This document shows positions 43,873 to 51,601 of a stretch of DNA of 51,601 nt, piece by piece (within the stretch, counting starts at the first letter, position 1; the number at the start of each line of letters is the position of its first letter). This stretch comes from Thiotrichaceae bacterium (GTDB lineage Bacteria > Pseudomonadota > Gammaproteobacteria > Beggiatoales > Beggiatoaceae): contig JAOZSV010000004.1 of assembly GCA_029939505.1 (NCBI GenBank), positions 1-51,601 of the forward strand, read 5' to 3'. The notes below the pieces were generated by a model. That model did not search any database. It saw only the letters and a program-made list of their open reading frames with translations, and was not told the DNA's origin. The position numbers were made by a program, and so were the translations under genes.

Positions 43873-43907
43873 AAAAGGCATTCCCTTTTACATGGGAATG
43901 CCCTTTA
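43873..43907. repeat. Perfect hairpin GGCATTCCC/GGGAATGCC
   Basis: AAAAGGCATTCCC-TTTTACAT-GGGAATGCCCTTT, directly beside the transposase fragment. It could be a REP-type substrate or a bidirectional terminator. Confidence 0.7.
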
Positions 43908-43963
43908 GGATTTGACCACATTAAGATGAGGTTGAACCGCAACGATATTTATTATGATGTCTA

Positions 43964-43998
43964 TGGTGGGCAAACAAAAAGACGTTTGCCCACCCTAC
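43964..43998. repeat. Family A hairpin
   Basis: GTGGGCAAACAAAAAGACG followed by TTTGCCCACCCTACC. Confidence 0.85.
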
Positions 43999-44193
43999 CT
44001 ACTACTGGGGTGATAAAAATTGTGAATTGTGAATGAAAAACTAATTATCACGATCACGGTATCGCATCGGCTCCCAATCAAATCAGATTTGATGAAAAGG
44101 CATTATAAAGCCAATATAAGAAATGTAAAATATTGATTGGTTGTGGTAATCCTAAATAGTTTTTTGTTAATTTGACAAATCACTCCAGAGGCG

Positions 44194-44428
44194 AACTACA
44201 AGGATTGTTTATAAAAAAGGATAAACCAAAGCATTCGTGTTTTTTATCCGTATCGATTAAACAATCTATGTAATTATATACTAGTGCAGGAGAGCGGAAA
44301 TTCCCATACCACCTAGCTGAAGTGGTCTGGATCCTTCCGCGTTCGTGTACTAGGGTTTTAATCCGTATCGATTAAACAATCCTTGTAGTTATATTCTTAT
44401 CCTTTCTTATAAGCAATCTTTGTAGTTT
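44194..44428. mobile_element. Family D inverted pair with a family F element inside
   Basis: Left arm AACTACAAGGATTGTTTATA (44194) and two inverse right copies (about 44374-44393 and 44398-44428). A short, 73-bp family F element (44281-44353) sits inside, splitting a GTATCGATTAAACAATC sequence that appears on both sides of it. Confidence 0.75.
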
Positions 44429-44981
44429 TGGTCAAAAACCTCTCAATTACGTTTTCAAACAAATCAATAAGTTATAGATGGTTCGGTTTTTTTTCGCTCT
44501 GACTGAGATGAAGATAAACGTTTTTTAGGCCGGTATTGGGAAGGGCTTCAATGATTAAATAGCCTTGAAAGTCAGTGACTTATAGATTAAACGTTTTTTG
44601 ATGCTCAAAAATATTTTAAAATGCGAAAATGGCGCGTCAGATTTTTGTAGCCTTATTATTACCCGAAATCGCTAAAATATTTTTCTGACAGCGCAATAGA
44701 CTGGGTACCTATTTTAATATAAGTACTTGATTTTTTTGTTATTTTATTGAAAGGCACAAAATGGTTATTTCTTATAAATCAATAACTTATAAATAATCAA
44801 TGTCATGTCTATTCTAAAACCGCCAAAGCTTGCTTAACAGGCAAAAACATTAGATGTTTGGCAAACATCGGATGTTTATCCTTTCGTCTGTTTCTGGAAT
44901 ACTATAAATATATTGCACTAGCAGCCTGAGCCTGTCGAATAAAATCAACTAACTCATTATTTAAAACAGTTTTAGAATATT
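44429..44981. other. AT-rich intergenic DNA without a clear gene
   Basis: A 36-codon reverse frame at about 44460-44570 (VTDFQGYLIIEALPNTGL) looks protein-like but matches no family I know and has no start. The rest is AT-rich without clear structure. Confidence 0.4.
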
Positions 44982-45104
44982 AACTACAAAGATTGTTTAT
45001 AAAAAAGGATAAACCAAACCATTCGTGTTTTTAATCCTTTCTTATAAGCAATCCCTGTAGTTATAGGGGTTTATCTGTATCGATTAAACAATCCCTGTCG
45101 TTAT
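44982..45104. repeat. Family D copies abutting the AlbA_2 gene
   Basis: Left copy AACTACAAAGATTGTTTATA (44982) and inverse copies at about 45032-45064 and 45077-45103. The last one contains the stop codon of the gene at 45101. Confidence 0.75.
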
Positions 45105-46249
45105 TGCTGGCTAATAATCACCTGAAATTTATTGCCATCCCTATCATCAATAAAATCAATCGCTTGCCAAGCTTTATAGGCGCGACGAATACCGGTACCC
45201 AGCCCTCGGTAAGGCAGTAAATGAATCGCATGAGAAACCAATACCGGATTACGCATATTGGAAATGCCATGTCGAATGTTTTCTATCGTTAAATTATTGG
45301 GCAAACGTCCAGGGCTAATAATCTCAATACGATTATCAAACATAAACACCTTGATAGGCGCAGAAATAAAATAATCACGGTGTAGCAGCGCATTAACGAT
45401 TATTTCTTCAATGACGATTTTGGGAATTTCAAGTTTCCCCAATGAATTCACATTTTGCCCTTGCTGAACTCGATGCAAGTTTCGGCTAATAAAACTCAAT
45501 GTTTGTTCAAAAACGGCAGAAAGTACTCCAGTAATATCTTGACTATCAATATAATGTTCAATATCAATATCATTGCCTGGCCACACGACGGCTTTAACCA
45601 TAAAGGCGGGTTTGAGGATTTGTGGTGTTTTCCCAAACAATAACAAACCGGTGAGTGTGAGTTGCCCATGACGAAACAAATTTAAGTTTTCCAGCAAACG
45701 GGGTAACGGCAGTCCATATTCTTCTAAGGTTTCCTCATAACGGTTTTCGTAATAATGCTGAAACAGAGATCGCTCAATATCTGCTATTGAACTATGAGGC
45801 ACTGGGACTTCATCCGCATAGATAAGCCCTTCAGATTGAAACAAGCGTTGCATTTCTTCTCTCGCGGTGACTTTGCGTTTATCTGCACCACTTTTAACCC
45901 AAATTGCGCCTTGATTATCCATATAGGGTTGACTAATCCCTGCGGAAACCTCAATGATGATAACCAATCCTTGCTCAAAGCGAATATTTTTTGTATTTGG
46001 ATTAATCGGTGGATGTACAGACTGGGAAGCCACGTTAGATATCAACTGATTTAAACGTCCAATATCCGGTGTCAATAAGCCAGAAATTGAGCCATCGTCA
46101 TTCACGCCGACAAGAATTTGCCCTCCACCTGAATTAGAAAAAGCCACCATTTCAGCAGCTAACTGGTTAGCGTTTTTGAAATCAGCCTTAAATTGGATGC
46201 GGCTACTTTCACCACACGCAATTGTATCAAGAAGTGTTTTTTCGTTCAT
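45101..46249 (-). CDS. AlbA_2/Schlafen-type DNA-binding ATPase-like regulator
   Basis: This 382-residue protein has the divergent AlbA_2 (AAA_4/Schlafen-type) domain at its N-terminus (GESSRIQFK at about 13-21; EMVAFSNSGGGQILVGVNDDG at 33-53; PYMDNQGAIWVKSGADKRKV). A C-terminal RecG-like/HATPase_c_4 part follows (EEIIVNALLHRDYF, RIEIISPGRLPNNLTIENI, GLGTGIRRAYKAW). Family members are putative nucleic-acid-binding regulators; some belong to defence or toxin systems. The ATG at 46249 is preferred over a GTG at 46279, although neither has a good ribosome-binding site. The stop lies at the edge of a family D repeat. It follows the adenylate cyclase gene on the same strand with a repeat between. 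Confidence 0.85.
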   Translation of the reverse strand: MNEKTLLDTIACGESSRIQFKADFKNANQLAAEMVAFSNSGGGQILVGVNDDGSISGLLTPDIGRLNQLISNVASQSVHPPINPNTKNIRFEQGLVIIIEVSAGISQPYMDNQGAIWVKSGADKRKVTAREEMQRLFQSEGLIYADEVPVPHSSIADIERSLFQHYYENRYEETLEEYGLPLPRLLENLNLFRHGQLTLTGLLLFGKTPQILKPAFMVKAVVWPGNDIDIEHYIDSQDITGVLSAVFEQTLSFISRNLHRVQQGQNVNSLGKLEIPKIVIEEIIVNALLHRDYFISAPIKVFMFDNRIEIISPGRLPNNLTIENIRHGISNMRNPVLVSHAIHLLPYRGLGTGIRRAYKAWQAIDFIDDRDGNKFQVIISQQ

Positions 46250-46311
46250 TTTTTTAAATGATTTGATATTCGATTTCACCGTTTTTTAAAAATTTCGTAA
46301 CTACTTAGCTA

Positions 46312-46390
46312 AGTGGGCAAGGTATTTTTTGTGCAACGGCACTTTTTTAATGAGGAAGCCGTTGCACTAAAAAGACTTTGCCCACCCTAC
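46312..46390. repeat. Family A element with an inner hairpin
   Basis: GTGGGCAAGGTATTTTTT on the left and AAAAGACTTTGCCCACCCTA on the right enclose GTGCAACGGC ... GCCGTTGCAC, a 10-bp perfect inner stem. The element's outer edge supplies the TAG stop of the adenylate cyclase gene. Confidence 0.8.
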
Positions 46391-47451
46391 TTTACTACAT
46401 GACTACTAATCTTATACACCGTTTGAGGACCGTCAATCCCTTTAAGATTGACAGAATGGCGATTCAGATTTTTCAGGCCCCGTTCTTTCAAACATTGCAT
46501 AAATACAGCGTCTTGATATACTTGTTCAGAGAAGCAAATTTCACCACTCTTAGCGATGGCTTGAATACGCGCTGCTTTATTAATCGTCGAACCAAAATAA
46601 TCAAGTCTCTCATTAAGATTGACCAAAATTGCAGGTCCTCGATGAATACCAATTTTGATATGAACTTGTTCATCAGTACAGTGCTTATTATTGTATTGTC
46701 TAAACTGTTCAAGGGCATCAATAATCGCTCTGAGTGCCAACTCGTTGCGAATAAATGAAGCCATTACTGCATCGCCTATCGTTTTAAGAATTGTCCCGCC
46801 TTGTTTTTCGGTTTGCTCAAACAAAATATCAAAATGGTCACGGACAATATTATAAGCCAGCACATCACCCAGTTTTTCGTACATTTCTGTTGAGCCAGTA
46901 ATATCTGTAAATAAAACCGTGACAGAGGCGATTTGCATTTGCTCACGATCAGATAAAACTTGTTCGCCAAATAGGGTACGAAATATCGGATAGTGAATGA
47001 GTTCTAAACCAGATAGGAGTGGGGGTGATGCGAAACCTTCTGCATATAACGGCGTAAATTTGCGATCATCAATTTCTTTATTAAGCGAAAAAGTGACTTC
47101 AATCCACCGCGCAAAATCGGTTTCAAATTCCTTTTTGCACCCTTCGCAATAAGAGAGCCTAGACGCTTTGGATAACTGTTGATAATCCTCAGTAATGGTA
47201 TGGCACTGTGGACAATGTACTTCCCAATTGAGATCAAATAAGCCGTCTAAGACACCATATAAAAACTCTGGTACAACTTGGTTCACCGATAAGTTGGCAT
47301 ACTTTGCTACATCAACAGGACTAATCCGTTGTTTTGGCAATTTTTTTTCAAACTCTAGCACCCAACGTTGTATCGCTTCCACTGCGGGTATGAAAGCGGA
47401 TGGCCTTTTTTTAAGTATTTCTAGCTTTTGTAAAAATAAATAGGTATTCAT
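46387..47451 (-). CDS. Class III adenylate cyclase with zinc-ribbon N-terminus
   Basis: The enzyme would make cAMP from ATP. In 354 residues, an N-terminal region carries a zinc ribbon (CPQC at 80-83 and CEGC at 102-105), followed by a class III cyclase domain from about 174. Both metal-binding Asp are present (Asp183 in FTDITGS, Asp227 in KTIGDAVM). Lys223 and Asp284 (DYFGSTIN) are the adenine-specifying pair, and Asn291 and Arg295 complete the site. There is no membrane segment, so it is cytoplasmic. The start is ATG 47451, preceded by a GGTGAAT heptamer repeat. The stop lies in a family A repeat. No receptor or cAMP-binding protein is adjacent. Confidence 0.93.
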   Translation of the reverse strand: MNTYLFLQKLEILKKRPSAFIPAVEAIQRWVLEFEKKLPKQRISPVDVAKYANLSVNQVVPEFLYGVLDGLFDLNWEVHCPQCHTITEDYQQLSKASRLSYCEGCKKEFETDFARWIEVTFSLNKEIDDRKFTPLYAEGFASPPLLSGLELIHYPIFRTLFGEQVLSDREQMQIASVTVLFTDITGSTEMYEKLGDVLAYNIVRDHFDILFEQTEKQGGTILKTIGDAVMASFIRNELALRAIIDALEQFRQYNNKHCTDEQVHIKIGIHRGPAILVNLNERLDYFGSTINKAARIQAIAKSGEICFSEQVYQDAVFMQCLKERGLKNLNRHSVNLKGIDGPQTVYKISSHVVK

Positions 47452-47470
47452 AATGGTGAATGGTGAATGA
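47452..47470. repeat. Heptamer repeat before the cyclase gene
   Basis: AATGGTGAATGGTGAATG, two and a half copies of GGTGAAT, touches the cyclase start codon. On the coding strand it reads as repeated CATTCAC. Confidence 0.75.
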
Positions 47471-47571
47471 AAAAAATTGTAAGTGATTGTTTTTTTTATA
47501 TTTATTTTCAGTAAATAAAAATAGGTTCAGCTTTGTTCTATACCTCAACAAATTTTCATACCGGTTTGCAA

Positions 47572-47606
47572 GGCTAAAGTTTTTTGAAGAAAAACTTTAG
47601 CCTCGA
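47572..47606. repeat. Family H hairpin downstream of yggT
   Basis: AGGCTAAAGTTTTTTGAAG with AAAAACTTTAGCCT, just after the yggT stop on its strand. It could serve as terminator for proC-yggT. Confidence 0.65.
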
Positions 47607-47609
47607 AAG

Positions 47610-48179
47610 TTATTGAGCCAATTGTCGTAGATAGCCGACGAACAAAATATCTATCAACTGCAAGGCAATGATGACGACAAGCGGTGAAAAATCAATCCCT
47701 TGTATGGGTGGCATTTTACATTGTACAGGTCTCAACAGCGGTTCATTGAGATAATATAAAATATCATGAAAAGGATGGTAGCTACCTGCTGGCGTAATCC
47801 AACTCAAAATCATTTGAATGACAATTGCAAAAATAAAAATGTAAATCAATAAAGATAATAATTCAGCAACAGACAATAGGAATAATCCCATTATTCCCAA
47901 ATTTTGTCCGTACAGAGTGATGATCAAAGTAAATCCCAGCATCTTTAACACCAACATTAAGATAATCGCTGCAAAGTCAATGTTATGCCAGCCAGGTATA
48001 AAGCGATAAAGAAATCGCAAAGGGGGATCAGTGATTTTCAAAAGCAAGAGCAAGAGGGAATCACCGCGAAAGCTAACCCGTAACCATTGCAATAGAAAAC
48101 GCAGCATGAGCAGCAAAATGTAAATGCCAAAGACGGTATTAATTAAAAAGACTAAGGCTTGAGTGACGGGAGTAACCAC
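47610..48179 (-). CDS. yggT: YggT family membrane protein
   Basis: YggT proteins are small inner-membrane proteins linked to osmotic-shock tolerance and, in other lineages, to membrane or organelle division. Their exact role is unsettled. The 189 residues contain two YggT repeats: about 1-90 (FLINTVFGIYILLLMLRFLL, then the loop ITDPPLRFLYRFIP) and about 95-185 (with LNEPLLRPVQCKMPP). They form four to five membrane segments. The start is GTG 48179, because GGAG lies 8 bases upstream and homologues begin at this point; TTG 48194 would overlap proC. It follows proC by 1 bp, the normal gammaproteobacterial order. Confidence 0.92.
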   Translation of the reverse strand: MVTPVTQALVFLINTVFGIYILLLMLRFLLQWLRVSFRGDSLLLLLLKITDPPLRFLYRFIPGWHNIDFAAIILMLVLKMLGFTLIITLYGQNLGIMGLFLLSVAELLSLLIYIFIFAIVIQMILSWITPAGSYHPFHDILYYLNEPLLRPVQCKMPPIQGIDFSPLVVIIALQLIDILFVGYLRQLAQ

Positions 48180-48180
48180 G

Positions 48181-48999
48181 TTATTTTTCTCCAAATTGTT
48201 GAGCTAAATTGATAGCACGTTGTTGGGCCGCATATAAGGCTTGATCAAATAAGGGTTGTAATCCACCCGCTTGTAAAGTATTAATGGCTTCTTCAGTTGT
48301 TCCCCCTTTGGAAGTCACTCTCGCTCGCAAAGTCGCCGCATCTTCTTGACTTTCAAGTGCCATTTTCGCTGCACCAAAGGCGGTTTGTAATGTCAGCAAA
48401 CGCGCGCTTTCTTGTGGCAAACCTAAAGCACACGCGGCTTTTTCTAACACTTCCATTATGAGGAAGAAATAAGCGGGACCACTGCCTGATAACGCGGTTA
48501 CCGCATCCATTTGTGTTTCTTCTTCCAACCAGAGGGTTAATCCCACCGCCCGCAAAATATTTTCCGCCAATTCGCGTTGACTATCACTCACATGTTCACC
48601 TGCAAATAGGGCTGATGCGCCGCTTCGTACCAGTGCTGGCATATTTGGCATGACGCGCACAATGGGCAATTCAGCGCCTAGCCAACGTGCGATATCCGCT
48701 ATGCGTATACCAGCGACGAGGCTGATAAACAAAGGAGGATTTGTGGGGAGAGCAGTGGCGATAGATTTGGTGACATCAGATAATATTTGCGGCTTAACTG
48801 CTAACACAACGACATCGCTCTCTTCGATTGCCGTTAAATTATTCGTGTCGCATCGTACTTTCCATTGTGCGGCAAGCGGCTGAGGCTCAGGATCAGCAAC
48901 TCGTATTTGATCAATGGCCACCCCCGTTTCAATGAGTCCACCAATGAGGCTGCTCGCAATATTTCCACCGCCAATGAATGTAATAATATTGTTTTTCAT
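48181..48999 (-). CDS. proC: Pyrroline-5-carboxylate reductase
   Basis: ProC reduces 1-pyrroline-5-carboxylate to proline with NAD(P)H, the last step of proline synthesis. The 272 residues have the Rossmann motif FIGGGNIASSLIGGL (8-22), LAVKPQ, the RVMPNMPALV stretch and the family signature ALSGSGPAYFFLIMEVL, then TSKGGTTEEAI near the C-terminus. It is intact and of normal length. ATG 48999 is the only reasonable start. It is co-transcribed with yggT. The yggS gene that usually precedes it is missing. Confidence 0.96.
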   Translation of the reverse strand: MKNNIITFIGGGNIASSLIGGLIETGVAIDQIRVADPEPQPLAAQWKVRCDTNNLTAIEESDVVVLAVKPQILSDVTKSIATALPTNPPLFISLVAGIRIADIARWLGAELPIVRVMPNMPALVRSGASALFAGEHVSDSQRELAENILRAVGLTLWLEEETQMDAVTALSGSGPAYFFLIMEVLEKAACALGLPQESARLLTLQTAFGAAKMALESQEDAATLRARVTSKGGTTEEAINTLQAGGLQPLFDQALYAAQQRAINLAQQFGEK

Positions 49000-49653
49000 A
49001 ATCGATTTTTTTTAAACGTTTGCAAATAATTCTAATTTTAAATGGTTTTTAATGAGGCTAAGGTTTTTTGAATCTTTAACCTCGTATATTAATTGGACAG
49101 TTCGACAATCCATCATTCACAAGCTATTATACAACATCTTTGTACAGGACATTTTTTATTGTTTGCTCGAGGCTAAAGTTTTTTGTAACGACTCAGAGCC
49201 TTGAAATTGCAAGGCTAACCGCTGACTCGACTCTCAAAGTAAGTTTTCATTAACATAAAAGGTTTTAAATTCTGTTAATTCTCATTCTAATAATTAAAAG
49301 TGATTTAAATCAATGAATTATAAAAAATATCCTATACAAAGATACAACAGAATAAACAATTTCTTCGCAAAATAAGTGATAGCAAAAACGAAAACATCAA
49401 GTACAAACGTTAAAAATTGAAGTATCGTGAATGGTTGAAAAAGTTTTCGAGTTATAATATAATTTTTAAGGTGTAATATCTTCGTCAATCTGAAAACTTT
49501 TGAGTTTTAGGCTTTTGAAGAAAAATGGTCAGCCTAGAATGGATTATACTCAACAAAAATTTATCATTAAAAATGTTTATAACCGAGTATAATCCTGTTC
49601 AAAAGTTTTTTGATGTTTCACGTTAACTGACTAACTAACTGGTAACTAAAACT
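49000..49653. other. Divergent intergenic region between proC and lpoA
   Basis: It holds degenerate family H arms (about 49053-49083, 49167-49215, 49503-49537), a perfect inverted pair GGATTATACTC (49541-49551) and GAGTATAATCC (49585-49595), and heptamer-like TAACTGA/TAACTAA repeats at 49624-49650 immediately before lpoA. Promoters of both genes should lie here. I could not choose boxes with confidence. Confidence 0.6.
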
Positions 49654-51405
49654 ATGCTTATTCGTACTTTAACTCTCTTATTCATTTTATTCTCGTTTGG
49701 TTGTAGCCAACAAGTTCCAAAGACTGACATTAAGCCGACTGTGACAGATAAAATCCAGACGGCAATCCAAGCGGCTAAAAAACAGGAAACCCAAGGGGAT
49801 TACAAAAAAGCAGCCCAGACGTACCTGCAAATCGCCGCGCAAACTAACCCACCAACACAACAAGGCTACCAATTATCGGCTATCAAAGCTTTTCTTAAAG
49901 CCGAACAGTTCAAAGAAGCAAAAGCCCAGTTGGCAACGTTGGATGTCAGCCAAAGTTTTGGCTTAGAAATCCCGATGGAACTTGTACATATCCAAATTGA
50001 CTTGGTAGAGAAACGCCCTACCAAAGCCTGGAAACGGCTTCAAGCCATCGAATCATCCGCATTGTCTGAGCCATCATTGCAAATAGAATACAAGCAATTA
50101 CATGCAGAAGCACTGGCGGCTAAAGGTAATCTGTCAGAAGCGATGCGTGAATGGATGGAACTTTCCAAATCGGCTGCCTCCGATCCCGTCGTTTTGCGGG
50201 AAAACCACAAGTCTTTATGGCGCGGTTTGTCTTCTCATAAGGAAAGCAATCTTAAAAAAGTGCTGCAAAAAGAACAAGATGGGATTATTTCCAGGTGGAT
50301 AACCTTAGCCTTATCAACAAAAACAGCCCAGCAAAGGGCAAGTATTAATAACTGGAAACTACGCTTTCCAAAGCATCCCGCTACACAGCATGTTATACCC
50401 CGCCTCTTGCAAGATTTGCCAAAGCTAACACCGCCTCAGCAAATTGCTTTGTTATTACCTTTAAGCAGTCGGTTTGCTGATCGGGTTAAAGTGATAAAAA
50501 ATGGCTTTTTCGCCGCGGCGGAAAAAAGCGCGAGCAAAGTAACTATCAAGGTGCAAGATGTCAACGCTGCTAATGTTTTAGAAGCGTATCAAAAGGCAGT
50601 TGATGATGGTGCCGATTTTATTGTGGGGCCCTTAGAAAAAAATGCGCTTGAAGTGTTAGCTAACAGCCAACCTCAATTGCCAGTACCCACTTTAGCTTTA
50701 AATCATTTGCAAACCGCTGTAACCACAGGCAACCTGTATCAATTTAGTTTGTCGCCTGAAGATGAAGCCGTCGCGGTGGCAAACCGTGCCTTGCTAGATG
50801 GACATAATACCGCTTTAGTCATTGTGCCAGAAGGTGCTTTTGGAAAGCGAATCTCGGCGGCATTTAAAACGGCGTTGGAAGAACAGGGTGGAAAAGTGGT
50901 TGCTCAACAGAGTTATGGTGAGAATTTTAAAACCCCCATTTCAAAAGCACTTCGACGATCCATGGCTGTTGATATGGTATTCCTGTTGGCTTTTCCAAAC
51001 ATGGCACCAGAAATTAGCCCTTTAATCAAATCAAGACTGAAAAATGTGCCCATTTATAGTACTTCTCATCTGTACAATGGTACACCCAATCCAAAAGAGA
51101 ATGCCTCACTGAATGGCATCAGGTTCGCCGATATGCCTTGGATATTGGAACCCGATGAAGATGCGAGACAATGGCAACGCACTTTAAAGAAAGAAATGAA
51201 AAAATACAGGCGTTTATTCGCTTTGGGTATTGATGCCTATACTTTAGTTCCCCTGCTCCAACAATTGAGCCAAAAGGAATGGCAAGGTCAATCGGGACAT
51301 TTATTCGTGAACTCTCAGGGCTTCATTCATCGTGATCAATTCAGTTGGGGGCATTTTGTGGGTGGAAAAGCGCGGTTGCTTGATGAGGAAATCGTTTCTG
51401 AATAG
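49654..51405 (+). CDS. lpoA: Penicillin-binding protein activator LpoA
   Basis: LpoA is an outer-membrane lipoprotein that reaches through the periplasm to activate the peptidoglycan synthase PBP1A. The 583 residues show a lipoprotein signal with Cys17 (LFSFGC). An N-terminal TPR-like helical domain follows (about 30-250; QGDYKKAAQTYLQIAAQ, AMREWMELSKSA). The C-terminal domain has a periplasmic-binding-protein fold (about 262-575; QIALLLPLSSRFADRVKVIKNGFFAA-type start, DGADFIVGPLEKNALEVLA, ALGIDAYTL). Length and domain order match the family. The yraN and rsmI neighbours common in E. coli are not visible. The start follows a heptamer array without a clear Shine-Dalgarno sequence. Confidence 0.93.
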   Translation: MLIRTLTLLFILFSFGCSQQVPKTDIKPTVTDKIQTAIQAAKKQETQGDYKKAAQTYLQIAAQTNPPTQQGYQLSAIKAFLKAEQFKEAKAQLATLDVSQSFGLEIPMELVHIQIDLVEKRPTKAWKRLQAIESSALSEPSLQIEYKQLHAEALAAKGNLSEAMREWMELSKSAASDPVVLRENHKSLWRGLSSHKESNLKKVLQKEQDGIISRWITLALSTKTAQQRASINNWKLRFPKHPATQHVIPRLLQDLPKLTPPQQIALLLPLSSRFADRVKVIKNGFFAAAEKSASKVTIKVQDVNAANVLEAYQKAVDDGADFIVGPLEKNALEVLANSQPQLPVPTLALNHLQTAVTTGNLYQFSLSPEDEAVAVANRALLDGHNTALVIVPEGAFGKRISAAFKTALEEQGGKVVAQQSYGENFKTPISKALRRSMAVDMVFLLAFPNMAPEISPLIKSRLKNVPIYSTSHLYNGTPNPKENASLNGIRFADMPWILEPDEDARQWQRTLKKEMKKYRRLFALGIDAYTLVPLLQQLSQKEWQGQSGHLFVNSQGFIHRDQFSWGHFVGGKARLLDEEIVSE

Positions 51406-51430
51406 GAATCCAACGCTTTAATGAACGACT

Positions 51431-51601
51431 GAGAAATCCGATTTTTTCAAAAATCGGATTTCTTAAACCTCTTTTCATTCAAATTAATGGACGGTTGAGA
51501 AATCCGATTTTTTCAAAAATCGGATTTCTTAAACCTCTTTTCATTCAAATTAATGGACGACTGAGAAATCCGATTTTTGAAAAAATCGGATTTCTTAAAC
51601 C
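51431..51601. repeat. 66-bp tandem hairpin repeat at window end
   Basis: GAGAAATCCGATTTTT starts at 51431, 51497 and 51563 (66-bp spacing). Each holds the stem AAATCCGATTTTT/AAAAATCGGATTT and a spacer ACCTCTTTTCATTCAAATTA. The first lies 26 bp after lpoA and may act as terminator. In the third copy the loop is inverted. The array probably continues beyond the window. Confidence 0.85.

Noticed and set aside
44460-44570. Reverse-strand protein-like frame VTDFQGYLIIEALPNTGL
   Set aside because: Only about 36 codons, no start and no family that I can name; too little to call a gene.
1-51601. tRNA or rRNA genes
   Set aside because: No cloverleaf with a GGTTCGA-type T-loop or conserved rRNA segment was noticed by eye; a tRNA-scan would be decisive.

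Overview
The window looks like chromosomal DNA of a Beggiatoaceae-type giant sulfur bacterium (Thiotrichales, Gammaproteobacteria). This is inferred, not proven. The genes are gammaproteobacterial (lpoA, lolC/lolD, DUF484, class GN sortase, nhaA, ccmDEFG, proC-yggT), base composition is moderately AT-rich, and heptamer tandem repeats related to TAACTGA, described from marine Beggiatoaceae, precede several genes. Only about 70% of the 51.6 kb is coding. The rest is packed with short palindromic and MITE-like repeats, often nested in each other. I found no rRNA, tRNA, CRISPR array or complete insertion sequence.

Layout. 0.2-1.6 kb: corrinoid/siderophore ABC ATPase and a frameshifted cobalamin adenosyltransferase. 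2.3-4.2 kb: a GN-type sortase that lacks its catalytic His, convergent with a DUF945 protein. 5.2-9.6 kb: DUF484, a solute-binding/vWA fusion interrupted by an amber codon, and a decayed PstS-like gene whose 3' end is made of repeat DNA. 9.8-17.3 kb, minus strand: gshB, two near-identical membrane-anchored TPR genes plus the relic of a third, and nhaA. 18.9-21.9 kb: two lytic transglycosylases and a membrane protein, with a duplicated gene junction. 22.6-26.7 kb: phosphofructokinase, a CHASE2 fragment, hisF. 27-29 kb, minus strand: lolC-lolD. 29.8-33.5 kb: ccmD-ccmE-ccmF, then ccmG after a repeat block. 33.6-43.4 kb: the accessory core (below). 45.1-51.4 kb: AlbA_2/Schlafen-like regulator, class III adenylate cyclase, proC-yggT and lpoA.

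The most exciting object is at 36503-40072. One polypeptide of 1189 residues carries an N-terminal anchor, a branched-chain-amino-acid-type periplasmic binding protein, a complete pentameric ligand-gated ion channel (Pro-loop receptor with four membrane segments) and, after the last membrane segment, a second binding protein of the sugar-binding (family 1) type. Predicted topology puts both binding domains in the periplasm. It would be a bacterial ion channel gated or modulated by two transporter-type nutrient sensors. Just upstream is a GlmS-like glutaminase domain that has lost its catalytic residues. Just downstream, on the other strand, is a secreted metallopeptidase/beta-propeller/outer-membrane-barrel fusion.

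Repeat families named in the entries: A, GTGGGCAAC...GTTGCCCACCCTAC hairpins; B, CCTGGGGCGTTGCCCCAGG with GCCCCGTTGGGGC; C, GGATACTATCCC...GGGATAGCATCCGT hairpins; D, ACAAGGATTGTATATAAGAA arms; E, GGAGTACAAGGCGAACCTGG; F, CTAGTGCAGGAGAGCG...CGATCGTGCACTAG; G, AACCGTAAAGCGTTT/AAACCTTGAAGGTTT; H, GGCTAAAGTTTTTGCG hairpins; I, GGAGTCCAAACTTTAGTTTG.
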